Assembly (NCBI RefSeq): GCF_006546655.1
Contig: NZ_VIAQ01000015.1
Coordinates: 310,001-374,000, forward strand
Length of the DNA stretch: 64,000 nucleotides
Direction: 5' to 3'
Origin: Methanolobus vulcani
GTDB taxonomy: Archaea > Halobacteriota > Methanosarcinia > Methanosarcinales > Methanosarcinaceae
Every line of letters begins with the position of its first letter. Position 1 is the stretch's first letter. This document shows positions 25,899 to 35,734 of this stretch, one piece after another. The notes beneath the pieces were generated by a model that saw only the letters and a program-made list of their open reading frames with translations, ran no database searches and was not told the origin of the DNA. The position numbers and the translations under genes are program-made.

Positions 25899-27659
25899 TT
25901 ACTGATCCGGATTCATTTTCTGAATTCTCTGGACTTTATCCAGTATCTTCTTGTCGTATAGCTTGACTATGTCACTACGGGTGATGATTCCAAGTAATTT
26001 AGTGTCATCTGATCTTGACACCACTGGGAGTCTGCCTATATCTTTTGCTGCAAGGCGTTTCAGTACAGTATTCAGTGTTTCATCCTGGTAGGCAACTGCA
26101 ACCTCCTTGGTGCATATTTCTGTGATAGCTTTTTCCAGTTCATCATGGCCAACTTTATCCCTTACGTCTTTAAGAGTTACAATTCCTGAAAGCTGTCCAT
26201 TAGAATCAAGTACAGGAAAACCTGCGTGTCTGCTTGATTGCATAAGTGCGATGAGTGCACCCACATTCTTGTTCTCTGAAACAGTCTGAACATTATGTTT
26301 CATTGCATCCTTTACAAGCAATGCTTCCATAATGTCGACCTCTCTTCCTTTCCTGATGGTAAATCCTCTGCGGCGTAGTCCTTCTGTGAATATGGATTCA
26401 GAACTAATTGAACTGGATATGACATTACTGACAACACATGCCAGCATGATTGGGAGTATCATATTGTAGTCTCGCGTCAGTTCGAAAAGAATTAAAATAG
26501 AAGTAAGAGGTGCCCGGCTTGTTCCTGCAAAGACAGCTCCCATTCCTACAAGAGCGTATGCGCCTGATTCTGCTGTGACATCAGGGAACATTCCATGGAC
26601 TATTGATCCGTAGCTTCCTCCCATCATTGCTCCTACAAAAAGAGCAGGTACAATTGATCCGCCTGAACCGCCGGAACCCATGGTAAATGAGAATGCAATG
26701 ATCTTCAAAAAAATCAGCAAAAACATAATTTTTAAAGTAAGATTCCCATTGAGGGCATCTGTTATCACATCATAACCGACACCAAAGACCTGTGGATAGA
26801 AAAATCCGATAAGTCCTACCAAAAGTCCTCCTATAGCAGGTTTAATCACAGGATGGATCTGCAGGGAATCAAAGGCTTTGTGTGTGCTGAAAAGGGATCG
26901 CATTAGTAGTGCGGATGTTAGCCCTGCAATTATTCCCAGAAGCAGGTATAGGGCGAATTCATAGAACGGATTAACGAATTCATAAGAAGCAACTCCTATA
27001 TTCTCAACACCAAACACGAGACTTGATACAATTGTTGCAAAAACAGCTGACACAACAATAGGTATGAAACTGCTTGCTTCAAGTTCTCCAAGAATGACTT
27101 CAACAACAAAGACCACGCCTGCAAGAGGGGCGTTATATGCTGCTGCAATACTGCTTGCTGCACCACATCCAATCAGTATTTTAACTCTATTTCCGTGTAT
27201 TCTTAGTAAGCTGGCAAGTGAGGATCCAATTCCGGAACCTGCAAGGACAACTGGTGCCTCTTTTCCGGCGGAACCTCCTGACCCAATAGATATTATGGAT
27301 GCCAAAACTTCAAGAAATGCATTCCGGGCAGACATTTTACCGCTACGAAGGGCAGTTGCTTCTATAATCTCTTCAATATTATATCTTCTGGAATTGATAA
27401 AAAAATAAGCAAGAAGACCTACAAGGAGTCCGCCTATTGCAGGCAGTAATATTATGAAGTATCTTGATGTTTGTGATGCCGTTCCAAAAAAAGATTCGTG
27501 ACTGAAATCTAATAAGGTATCATAGAATACTATGGCAAGTCCGGTCAAAACTCCGATGACAACTGCAAGTGAGTTTGAGATCAGTGACTCAGTATGCAAC
27601 CAATGATATGTGTTTTGTTTTAATTTTTGGAAGGCAGTTTTTTCATCCAAAGAGTTCAT
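25899..27659 (-). CDS. ClC-family chloride channel/antiporter with two CBS domains
   Basis: A 586-residue membrane protein. The selectivity-filter motifs are GSGGSAGKEAPVV (usual GKEGP), GSGGSGGSIVPALFVGAMMG and a region ending GTSRAPLTSILILFELT. About 10-12 hydrophobic helices span residues 20-430. Two CBS motifs follow (about 455-575; SRHAGFPVLDSNGQLSGIVT and IGRLPVVSRSDDTKLLGIIT), which probably bind adenine nucleotides. Whether it is a channel or a Cl-/H+ exchanger is not decided here. It is convergent with the MtaB gene. Confidence 0.92.
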   Translation of the reverse strand: MNSLDEKTAFQKLKQNTYHWLHTESLISNSLAVVIGVLTGLAIVFYDTLLDFSHESFFGTASQTSRYFIILLPAIGGLLVGLLAYFFINSRRYNIEEIIEATALRSGKMSARNAFLEVLASIISIGSGGSAGKEAPVVLAGSGIGSSLASLLRIHGNRVKILIGCGAASSIAAAYNAPLAGVVFVVEVILGELEASSFIPIVVSAVFATIVSSLVFGVENIGVASYEFVNPFYEFALYLLLGIIAGLTSALLMRSLFSTHKAFDSLQIHPVIKPAIGGLLVGLIGFFYPQVFGVGYDVITDALNGNLTLKIMFLLIFLKIIAFSFTMGSGGSGGSIVPALFVGAMMGGSYGSIVHGMFPDVTAESGAYALVGMGAVFAGTSRAPLTSILILFELTRDYNMILPIMLACVVSNVISSSISSESIFTEGLRRRGFTIRKGREVDIMEALLVKDAMKHNVQTVSENKNVGALIALMQSSRHAGFPVLDSNGQLSGIVTLKDVRDKVGHDELEKAITEICTKEVAVAYQDETLNTVLKRLAAKDIGRLPVVSRSDDTKLLGIITRSDIVKLYDKKILDKVQRIQKMNPDQ

Positions 27660-28026
27660 CTCTATTCATAATGGGTGGCAGTTGTAACATGTACATTATA
27701 GATATATTTTTTGAATCACTATTTTTATCTATCATAACATTGATTATGTTCCAATTGTCAATGCATTACTGATGTATTCATATCTTCAAAATATTAGTAT
27801 ATAAGTGCATACTATAATAATGCACTATTATTTATAAAAACGCAGATATTGAATACTTTTATAATATATCAGGATATATTGATAAGTGGAGTAATGTGGG
27901 GGCATCAGTGATACTACTGAATGTCCGTAAAAGCAATAGACGTAGTTGTATTTGTGGTTGTGTACAGCTCAAAATGTAGTATATGATATATCGGACTCAG
28001 ATCGCAGATATTTCAAGGGTGAGAGT
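27660..28026. other. Divergent promoter region with a long leader for the first giant surface protein
   Basis: A 367-base AT-rich gap. The promoter-like ATTGAATACTTTTAT at 27848-27862, repeated before the third surface-protein gene, lies 179 bases before ATG 28027, so the leader is long. Two tiny ORFs sit in it: a five-codon one at 27894-27911 behind GTGGAG, and a 21-codon one at 27921-27986 without a clear ribosome-binding site. Whether they are translated is unknown. Confidence 0.45.
27848..27877 (+). promoter_or_regulatory. Shared promoter motif, copy 1
   Basis: ATTGAATACTTTTATAATAT then ATCAGGATAT. The first 15 bases and the TATCAG block are identical to the copy at 35548-35576. The CTTTTATAAT part can serve as a TATA box. 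A weaker match, AATAGCTTTAT, occurs near 32842 before the middle gene. Confidence 0.5.
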
Positions 28027-31000
28027 ATGCATCCCTTTATAAAAAACAGTAAAGAAAACGGGGTATTGAATTATATCAGGGTGTTATTGTCGATTTCGAT
28101 AGTTCTATCGATATTTAACCCGATGCTTGTAGCAAGTGCAGCACCAAGTAGCCCTGTAATTGTAGGTAACACAACAGGCAATTTCTGGGTTCTCCATGAT
28201 TGGGAACCTATTAATGGAGATAATATTACGGACGGTTACAATGTTAGTTACAACGATACATGGACCTACGTAACTGAATCACAATTTAATCATACAGAAT
28301 TGAATGCACATGAATGGTCCAATATTACCATCTATGCTTACAACATAAGCAGTTCCACCATGTCAACTGGTGTTGTGGATAAGGTTCAGGTTCCAAACAA
28401 TCCGATCTTTATCGAAGATGTTGATCCTTCCCTCACCGTTAATGTGGGCGAAACAGTTTATGTGGATGCCAATTTCACCGATGAAGATGGTGATACTGCT
28501 ACATTTGAATGCAATCAGAGTGCTGAGCTGTTCACCGATTTTGATGCTGTAAACGGTACGGGCTCCTGGACTCCAGTGAATTCTGGAACTTACTACGTCA
28601 ACTTCACAGTTTCTGATAATTATGGATCAAGTGATTTCGCTATAATGCGCATCACTGTCAACGAAGTAACTCCTGATATTTACACCCCTGCGACCCCTGT
28701 TAACTTCGTCACTTCAACCGGTAATTTCTGGGTTCTTCATAACTGGGCTACAGGAACTGGAAATGTAACTGATGGATACAATGTCAGTTACAATGGAACC
28801 TGGTACAATACAACCGATTCAACCTATTCTGAGTTCAACACAACAAATCTGAATGCACATGAATGGTCTAACATTACAGTTTACGCTTACAATGCTACTA
28901 GCTCCGTTCTTTCATCACCTGGAATTGAAAGCAATGTTCAGATCCCAAACAATCCAGTTAGTATCGAAGATGTTGATCCTTCTCTCACGGTTGATGTAGG
29001 CGAAACCATTTATGTGGATGCCAATTTCACCGATGAAGATGGTGATAATCCAACATTCACCTGCAACTCCAGTGATTTTACTGACTTTGACAATGCAAAT
29101 GGTACTGGTTCCTGGATTCCAATGAATGCTGGTACTTACTCTGTAAACTTTACAGTTTCTGATGATTACGGATCAAGTGATTTCGCAATTATGACCATCA
29201 CTGTTAATGAAGTAGTACCTCCAGTTTATACTCCGGCAGCTCCAGTTAACTTCGTCAATACAACCGGTAATTTCTGGGTTCTTCATAACTGGGCTGCAGG
29301 AACTGGAAACATAACTGATGGATACAATGTAAGTTACAATGGAACCTGGTACAATATTACCGATTCAACCGATTCAGAGTTCAACACTACAACTCTGTCT
29401 CCACATAGCTGGTCAAACATCACAGTTTACGCTTACAATGCTACTAGCTCCATTCTTTCATCCGGAGTTGAAAGCAATGTCCAGATCCCAAACAATCCGG
29501 TCAGTATCGAAGATGTTGAATCCATTTATCATCTTGATAAGGGAGACACTCTGAATATCGATGCAAATTATACCGATGCAGATAATGATAGTGCGATATT
29601 TATCTCTGATAACGCCATCATTAAAATTGATTCATCATCAGGTGTAATCGGCTGGACTCCAAAGGTCAAGGAGGCTGGAACTTATTATGTTAATCTAACC
29701 GTATCAGATAATTATGGCTCTGAAGATTCACAGCTTGTAACGATTTCAGTAGCACAGAACAATGCTCCAGTGCTTGCAACAATTGATTCCCAGTCAATAC
29801 CAGAAGGTCAGGAACTTGCATTCTCTCTCAATGCAACAGATGCCGATGATGATACTCTTACTTATAATGTAACCGGCCTTCCTTCAGGTGTAATAGATGC
29901 CAATGGTAATTTCTCCTGGACTCCAGATTATGATATGGCAGATGACTACACTGCCAACTTCAGCGTCTCCGATGGTGAGGATATCGTCTATCAGGAAGTT
30001 GCTATCACTATAACAAACACTAACAGACTTCCGGTATTCACAGCAATTGAAGATCAGGTTATAAGTGAAGGTGAGACTCGGTCTTTCGCACTCAATGCTA
30101 CGGATGATGATGGTGATTCTCTCACATACGACGTAACCGGTCTTCCTTCAGGTGTAATAGATGCCAATGGTAATTTCTCCTGGACTCCAGATTATGAGAT
30201 GGCAGGTGACTATACTGCCAACTTCAGTGTAACAGATGGTGAAGATACTGTCTATCAGGAAGTTACTGTCACTGTAACAAACACTAATCGTGCACCTGTT
30301 ATCTCTTCAATTGAAGAACAGTCTGTCTATGAAAATCATGAGCTTAATTTCACTCTCGTTGGTAGTGATCTTGACAGTGATGACACCCTTACTTACTTTA
30401 TGAGTGATCTTCCAGCAGAAGCAACTTTGAATGAAACTACTGGTGACTTCTCCTGGACACCTGATTATGATACAACTACTGATTCCGTAATATTTAATGC
30501 AAATTTCACGGTTTCTGACGGCAAGGATTCTGTTTATCAACATGTGATAATCACCGTTTACAACACCAACAGAGCCCCGGAGTTTCCAGAATTCGGAATA
30601 GTTTATGCAAAAGAGGGAACAGAACTTGTATTGAATATCAGTGCAGTAGATCCTGATGGTAATTATCTTGAATACACTACGGATGCGAACTTTGGTACTA
30701 TAAGTGGTACAAACTTTGAATGGACTCCTGCTTTCACTGATTCCGGTTCTCACTATGTGGAGTTCAATGTTTCAGATGGTTCACTGAGCAATGTAACTGT
30801 GGTAACCATAGTTGTAGAGGATGTTAACCTTGCACCGGAAATAGACGCCGATTCGGTCAATCCGTATTATATTTTGGACGTAGGAGGAACTGTTTCCTTC
30901 AAGATTGTAGCATCTGATCCAGATGATAATCAAATTACTTATAACGTAACAGGATTGCCAGAAAGTGCAAATACCAGTCTTGATTCAAGCACGGGTGCAT

Positions 31001-32742
31001 TCAGCTGGACACCTGTGTCTGCTGATGGTAATGAGATTTTCAATGCTGTTTTCACAGTATCTGATGGACATCTTTCAGACTCTGTAGAAACTATATTTGC
31101 AGTTGCTGTGCCCAACAACCCACCAGTTTTGCAGGATATCGATCAGCAACAGGTAAATGAAACAGGGTATTTGAGGATTCAACTCAATGCAACTGATGAG
31201 GATGATGGTGATTCACTGATTTACAATGCAACAGAAATGCCAGATGGATCTACATTTGATGAAATAAATGGCGTATTTGAGTGGACTCCTTCCTATGAAC
31301 AAAGTGGAACTTACTCCGTGACATTCAGTGTAACAGATGGAATGGTAACTGATAAGGAAAAGGCATTTATCATAGTTACTAATGTGAACAGAGCCCCATC
31401 ATTTGGAATAATGCCAGATTACACGGTAAATGAGTCTGAAGAATTGAGTATCAAACTTAATGGAAGCGATCCTGATGGTACTACTCCAACTTATAGTGAT
31501 GATGTATCATATGGTTCAATAAGTGGTGATACTTTCACCTGGACACCAGGATATACTGCAAACCAGACATCGAATGGAACCTATAAAATAAACTTTACAG
31601 TTTCAGATGGTGAGTTTAGTGATGATACTGTTGTGACAGTTTATGTAAATGACGTGAATGCTCCTCCTGTATTCTGGACCATTGGCTCAAAGAGCGTTGA
31701 AGAAGAGGATGAACTTAGTTTTAACCTTACAGCAACCGATGTAGATGATGATACTCTGACATATTCTGCTCAGAACATGCCCGATAATGCAAGTCTTGAT
31801 AGTTCAACAGGAGAGTTTAGTTGGACACCTATAGATGGCGAGGCAGGATCATATTCTGTGATTTTCTACGTCACTGATGGTATTGACAATGATTATGAGA
31901 CAGTCACCATTACCGTTACTGAAACATCATCCAGCTCTAGCTCAAGTTCCAGCTCAAGCAGCAGTGGTGGCGGAGGAGGAGGTGGAGCTCTGTCTACTGG
32001 TGAAAACGTTGATAACATTGATTTCAAAGACTATACCCTAGAGTCTGTTGTAAGGGATGTCGAAACGACATTCTCTTTCTATAAGGAGAACAACAGCATT
32101 GTATCCCTGAGCTTTACTTCTGAGCTCAACGGTGGACAGGTCAAGGCAGTGATCGAAATGCTGAAGGATACTTCCTCTCAGGTAAAGTCTGTAGCACCAG
32201 GTGATGTTTACCAGAACATGAACATCTATACAGATTCAAACCTTGGAGACGATGTAATAGGTGACCGCATCATCAACTTCAAGGTTGAAAAGGTCTGGGT
32301 AGAAGAGAATAATATCGATGTATCGTTCATCACACTCTGCAGATACAACAGTGGTGAATGGGCTACACTTTCAACGGAAGCAACAGGAGAGGATGAATAC
32401 TACTATTACTTCACTTCCACAACACCCGGATTCTCTCCGTTTGCAATATCAAGTGTTGATCCATCTGCACTTGCCGCGGAAGCTTCAGCTGAGAAGATTG
32501 AAGCAACTTCAGTGGATATAGGACAATTGCAGTCTACAGAAGATAATGATGAATCACCATTGGATTCAGGAGCTGCTCTCCCACAAAAGAAAAGTTCATC
32601 ATTCCCATACCTGATAATCATAGGGCTTATAGGTGTGGTGGCTATCGGAGTAGTTGGTTACAGAAACAAGGATTACTACGAGAAAGTGAAGTTGCAGCTA
32701 GGAAATCCGGATGGAAAGCGTTACAGACGTTCCAAAAAATAA
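28027..32742 (+). CDS. Giant secreted surface protein: Fn3-like modules, about 11 Ig-like repeats, PGF-pre-PGF domain, membrane anchor
   Basis: A 1571-residue protein starting at ATG 28027, with AGGGTGAG upstream. A signal peptide occupies residues 1-45 (hydrophobic VLLSISIVLSIF, cut near ASAAP). Three modules containing GNFWVLH(D/N)W are each followed by Ig-like repeats, and more repeats follow to residue about 1295. Eleven FxWTP-type motifs followed by VSDG or VTDG mark He_PIG/cadherin-like domains. A long Ser run then Gly run (about 1301-1322) leads to a PGF-pre-PGF-type domain (about 1328-1480), then a transmembrane helix (about 1525-1545) and a basic tail (KRYRRSKK). Many N-x-S/T sites suggest glycosylation. 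It is likely a cell-envelope adhesin or stalk protein. Confidence 0.88.
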   Translation: MHPFIKNSKENGVLNYIRVLLSISIVLSIFNPMLVASAAPSSPVIVGNTTGNFWVLHDWEPINGDNITDGYNVSYNDTWTYVTESQFNHTELNAHEWSNITIYAYNISSSTMSTGVVDKVQVPNNPIFIEDVDPSLTVNVGETVYVDANFTDEDGDTATFECNQSAELFTDFDAVNGTGSWTPVNSGTYYVNFTVSDNYGSSDFAIMRITVNEVTPDIYTPATPVNFVTSTGNFWVLHNWATGTGNVTDGYNVSYNGTWYNTTDSTYSEFNTTNLNAHEWSNITVYAYNATSSVLSSPGIESNVQIPNNPVSIEDVDPSLTVDVGETIYVDANFTDEDGDNPTFTCNSSDFTDFDNANGTGSWIPMNAGTYSVNFTVSDDYGSSDFAIMTITVNEVVPPVYTPAAPVNFVNTTGNFWVLHNWAAGTGNITDGYNVSYNGTWYNITDSTDSEFNTTTLSPHSWSNITVYAYNATSSILSSGVESNVQIPNNPVSIEDVESIYHLDKGDTLNIDANYTDADNDSAIFISDNAIIKIDSSSGVIGWTPKVKEAGTYYVNLTVSDNYGSEDSQLVTISVAQNNAPVLATIDSQSIPEGQELAFSLNATDADDDTLTYNVTGLPSGVIDANGNFSWTPDYDMADDYTANFSVSDGEDIVYQEVAITITNTNRLPVFTAIEDQVISEGETRSFALNATDDDGDSLTYDVTGLPSGVIDANGNFSWTPDYEMAGDYTANFSVTDGEDTVYQEVTVTVTNTNRAPVISSIEEQSVYENHELNFTLVGSDLDSDDTLTYFMSDLPAEATLNETTGDFSWTPDYDTTTDSVIFNANFTVSDGKDSVYQHVIITVYNTNRAPEFPEFGIVYAKEGTELVLNISAVDPDGNYLEYTTDANFGTISGTNFEWTPAFTDSGSHYVEFNVSDGSLSNVTVVTIVVEDVNLAPEIDADSVNPYYILDVGGTVSFKIVASDPDDNQITYNVTGLPESANTSLDSSTGAFSWTPVSADGNEIFNAVFTVSDGHLSDSVETIFAVAVPNNPPVLQDIDQQQVNETGYLRIQLNATDEDDGDSLIYNATEMPDGSTFDEINGVFEWTPSYEQSGTYSVTFSVTDGMVTDKEKAFIIVTNVNRAPSFGIMPDYTVNESEELSIKLNGSDPDGTTPTYSDDVSYGSISGDTFTWTPGYTANQTSNGTYKINFTVSDGEFSDDTVVTVYVNDVNAPPVFWTIGSKSVEEEDELSFNLTATDVDDDTLTYSAQNMPDNASLDSSTGEFSWTPIDGEAGSYSVIFYVTDGIDNDYETVTITVTETSSSSSSSSSSSSSGGGGGGGALSTGENVDNIDFKDYTLESVVRDVETTFSFYKENNSIVSLSFTSELNGGQVKAVIEMLKDTSSQVKSVAPGDVYQNMNIYTDSNLGDDVIGDRIINFKVEKVWVEENNIDVSFITLCRYNSGEWATLSTEATGEDEYYYYFTSTTPGFSPFAISSVDPSALAAEASAEKIEATSVDIGQLQSTEDNDESPLDSGAALPQKKSSSFPYLIIIGLIGVVAIGVVGYRNKDYYEKVKLQLGNPDGKRYRRSKK
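28150..29760 (+). repeat. Three tandem copies of a ~540-base module inside the first surface protein
   Basis: Units begin near 28150, 28690 and 29226. Each encodes GNFWVLH(D/N)W, TDGYNVSYN, WSNIT(I/V)YAYN, then VQ(V/I)PNNP and an Ig-like repeat. Units 2 and 3 are much alike at DNA level, which points to recent duplication. A second internal duplication of about 90 bases (LPSGVIDANGNFSWTPDY) occurs at about 29876 and 30140. Confidence 0.8.
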
Positions 32743-32812
32743 ATGAAATGTATTTGGCAGCGGATGGTTTATTTCTGCTGTCCTATTTTTGTATCCGATT
32801 AAAAAAATAACT

Positions 32813-32830
32813 ATCCACATATATGTGGAT
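32813..32830. promoter_or_regulatory. Perfect 18-base palindrome between surface protein genes
   Basis: ATCCACATATATGTGGAT is exactly self-complementary. It lies 71 bases after the first surface gene and about 10 bases before the likely promoter (AATAGCTTTAT near 32842) of the second, so it could be an operator or part of a terminator. No T-run follows closely, which favours an operator. Confidence 0.4.
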
Positions 32831-32938
32831 TATTATACTCAAATAGCTTTATCCCACTAAAAGATAAAATAGAGTAGACTATAGAGGGGTTTGATAGCAA
32901 ACAGAACATACCTTCTCGTTTAGTTGGAGACGGGAAAA

Positions 32939-35461
32939 ATGGATAGTAATTTAAAAATAGAGCGTTCCTTTTTAAGATTTCTGCTAATTCTTATACTTCT
33001 CATATCATTACAATCAACGTCAGTTGCAGCTGTAACTGATACTCCTGTTCTTGATGTTATAGGTGATCATTCGGTCAATGAGAACAGTTTGCTGACTTTC
33101 ACATTATCTGCCGATGATCCCGAGAATGATACTCTTGAGTTTTCCTGTCCAAATATTGATTCGATTGCTGGCGCAACCCTGGATTCTTCTTCCGGTCTGT
33201 TTGAATGGACCCCCACTTATGAACAGGCTGGTGAATATCTTGTTCAGTTCGTGGTTTCCGATGGTTCCCACATTGATTCTGAATACATCACCGTTACAGT
33301 AAAAAACACAAATCGTGCACCGGTTTTTTCCGCGATTGCCGATTCTTCAACAAATGAGGATGAAGAGATTCAATTAATACTTGAGGCAACGGATGAGGAC
33401 TCAGATATACTTGCTTTTTCAAAGGATGTCTCATTCGGAACCCTTGAAGGTAATATTTTCACGTGGACACCTGATTATGATGACCAGGGTGAACATGAGA
33501 TTGTTTTCAGTGTAACTGACGGTTCTTCCTCAGTGAGCCAGACCGCTTTGATAACAGTTTCAAATGTGAACAGAGAGCCGGTTCTATTTTCCATAAGTGA
33601 TGTTTCAGTTCCTCAAAACACACCTGTTACAATTCAGCTAGAAGCTTTTGACGCTGATGGTGATGAGCTTACTTACACAATGGTGAGTAATCTACCAACA
33701 GGTGCATCATTTGATTCGGAAACCGGTTTGTTCCAATGGCCTACCCCTTCTGTATCTATAAAAGTTTTCACTTTTAGTGTAACTGATGGTATTGGTTCTG
33801 ATAGCTCGACTGCAATTGTTGTGATAGGCGATTCAAAAACCCCTCCAACAATGAGTACCATAGGCCCTCAATCCGTAGATGAGAACTCAGAACTTTCATT
33901 TATGATTTCTGCTGAATTTTATACAAAGAAACCTAGTTTCTCATTCCCAGATGGTTTTCCTTCTAATCCTACTATAACTATGCCAGACAGTTCTTCTATT
34001 CAGGTCACATGGACACCTTCTTATGAAGAGTCCGGTAGTTACAAGGTAGAATTCCAAATTTCAGACGGTACTTCTTATTCAACATATCAGGTAGTTGACA
34101 TCACGGTTAATGATGTGAACCGTGCTCCTGTAATAGATGCTGTAGATGATTATACTGTAAGTGAAAATGGAATTCTCTATGTTAACTTGAGTGCTACTGA
34201 TCCTGACGGAGATACTCTCACCTATTCAACAGATAGTAGCCTTGGTATTGTAAGGGGTAACACATTCATATGTACGCCGGATTATGCTGATGCAGGTGTG
34301 TATGATGTACAATACACCGTCTCAGATGGAAATCTGAAAAATAGTACGACAGCAACAATCACAGTTACAGATTCAAATATGCCTCCAAAGATTAACTCCA
34401 TAAGTCCGATGGAGGTAGTGGTAAACAATACACTGGATTTCTCTCTTTCAGTATCTGATGATGATGAAGGCGAATCATTCTCCTATAAAGCATTGGACAT
34501 GCCTTCAACTGCATCATTCGATGAGTCAGAAGGCATCTTTGAATGGACACCATCCAGTGAGGATGTTGGTGATTACTCAGTTAGTTTCTATGTAAGTGAC
34601 AGTTCTCAGGAAGACTATGAGACAGTTTCCATAACTGTCACTGAAACTTCTTCCTCTTCTTCTTCTAGCACGACCTCCAGCTCAAGCAGCAGTGGTGGCG
34701 GTGGCGCTCCACTGACCTCTGGAGAGGAATTCGATAACATTGATTTCAAAGACTATTCCCTTGAGTCTGTTGTGAGGGATGTCGAAACGACATTCTCCTT
34801 CTATAAAGAGAACAACAGTATAGTTTCCCTGAGCTTTACTTCAGAGCTCAACGGTGGACAGGTCAAGGCAGTTATCGAAGTACTGAAGGATACCTCTTCT
34901 CAGGTAAAGTCTGTAGCACCAGGTGATGTTTACAAGAATATGAACATCGACCTCGATTCTAATCTGGGAGATGATGTAATAGGTGACCGTGTCATCAACT
35001 TCAAGGTTGAAAAGGTCTGGGTAGAAGAGAATAATATCAATGTGTCTTTCATCACGCTCTGCAGATACAACAGTGGAGGATGGGATATGCTTTCAACTGA
35101 AGCAATGGAAGAGGATGACGGATATTATTACTTCACTTCCACAACACCCGGATTCTCTCCGTTTGCAATATCAAGTGTTGACCCATCTACACTTACCACG
35201 GAAGCTTCAGCTGAGAAGATTGAAGCAACTTCAGTGGATATAGAACAATTGCAGTCTACAGAAGATGATGAATCCCCATTGGACTCAGGAGCAGCTCTCC
35301 CACAAAAGGAAAGTTCATCATACTCATACCTGGTAATCATAGGACTTATTGGTGTGGTGGCTATCGGAGTAGTTGGTTACAGAAATAGAGAAAACTACGA
35401 GAAAGTGAAGTTGCAGCTTGGAAACCCTGATGGTAAGCGTTACAGGCGTATTAAAAAGTGA
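32939..35461 (+). CDS. Large secreted surface protein: six Ig-like repeats, PGF-pre-PGF domain, membrane anchor
   Basis: An 840-residue protein related to its two neighbours. The start ATG 32939 (GGAG about 10 bases upstream) gives a signal peptide (FLRFLLILILLISLQ, cut near SVAAV). Six Ig-like repeats span residues about 35-565. A Ser/Gly linker (about 568-594), a PGF-pre-PGF-type domain (about 599-750), a transmembrane helix (about 791-811) and a basic tail follow. From the linker on, it is nearly identical to the first surface protein, while the repeats differ strongly. The leader has a small TTG-started ORF behind GAGGGG (32883-32924 region). Likely envelope-anchored; ligand unknown. Confidence 0.88.
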   Translation: MDSNLKIERSFLRFLLILILLISLQSTSVAAVTDTPVLDVIGDHSVNENSLLTFTLSADDPENDTLEFSCPNIDSIAGATLDSSSGLFEWTPTYEQAGEYLVQFVVSDGSHIDSEYITVTVKNTNRAPVFSAIADSSTNEDEEIQLILEATDEDSDILAFSKDVSFGTLEGNIFTWTPDYDDQGEHEIVFSVTDGSSSVSQTALITVSNVNREPVLFSISDVSVPQNTPVTIQLEAFDADGDELTYTMVSNLPTGASFDSETGLFQWPTPSVSIKVFTFSVTDGIGSDSSTAIVVIGDSKTPPTMSTIGPQSVDENSELSFMISAEFYTKKPSFSFPDGFPSNPTITMPDSSSIQVTWTPSYEESGSYKVEFQISDGTSYSTYQVVDITVNDVNRAPVIDAVDDYTVSENGILYVNLSATDPDGDTLTYSTDSSLGIVRGNTFICTPDYADAGVYDVQYTVSDGNLKNSTTATITVTDSNMPPKINSISPMEVVVNNTLDFSLSVSDDDEGESFSYKALDMPSTASFDESEGIFEWTPSSEDVGDYSVSFYVSDSSQEDYETVSITVTETSSSSSSSTTSSSSSSGGGGAPLTSGEEFDNIDFKDYSLESVVRDVETTFSFYKENNSIVSLSFTSELNGGQVKAVIEVLKDTSSQVKSVAPGDVYKNMNIDLDSNLGDDVIGDRVINFKVEKVWVEENNINVSFITLCRYNSGGWDMLSTEAMEEDDGYYYFTSTTPGFSPFAISSVDPSTLTTEASAEKIEATSVDIEQLQSTEDDESPLDSGAALPQKESSSYSYLVIIGLIGVVAIGVVGYRNRENYEKVKLQLGNPDGKRYRRIKK

Positions 35462-35547
35462 GAGCTAACACAGCTTTCCAGTTTTTTTATTTATCTCTAA
35501 AACCGGCTTAATTTAGATATATTAATTATTAGTATTATATTTATGTT

Positions 35548-35576
35548 ATTGAATACTTTTATTACTTATCAGATAT
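35548..35576 (+). promoter_or_regulatory. Shared promoter motif, copy 2
   Basis: ATTGAATACTTTTAT followed by TACTTATCAGATAT, the counterpart of the element at 27848. It lies 153 bases before ATG 35701, giving the third surface gene a long leader as well. Confidence 0.5.
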
Positions 35577-35648
35577 TACGTTTATTAGCAGTGGGTGGTA
35601 TTACTTTGTTGTTAAAGGTTAGCTACTCCAGATGATCATATCATATGG

Positions 35649-35734
35649 TCAGAAGGAGGTATATGATCTTCCTTCTGAGAATGCTTTGTGGGGGTAAGGC
35701 ATGTTTCCCAGTGGAACAGAAAAATGTAATCTAG
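35649..35734 (+). promoter_or_regulatory. Leader hairpin over a Shine-Dalgarno site, with a short ORF overlapping the next start
   Basis: TCAGAAGGA (35649-35657) pairs perfectly with TCCTTCTGA (35670-35678); one G-T and one G-C pair extend the stem. The sequence AAGGAGGT (35653-35660) lies in the stem, and an ATG (35663) in the loop opens a 23-codon ORF ending TAG 35734, in a different frame from and overlapping the main ATG 35701. This arrangement could couple or attenuate translation. Confidence 0.45.

Noticed and set aside
28027-35461. Dockerin-like Asp/Gly-rich loops in the first two surface proteins
   Set aside because: Loops such as DADDD and DPDG belong to Ig/cadherin-type repeats; the paired 22-residue dockerin pattern is absent.
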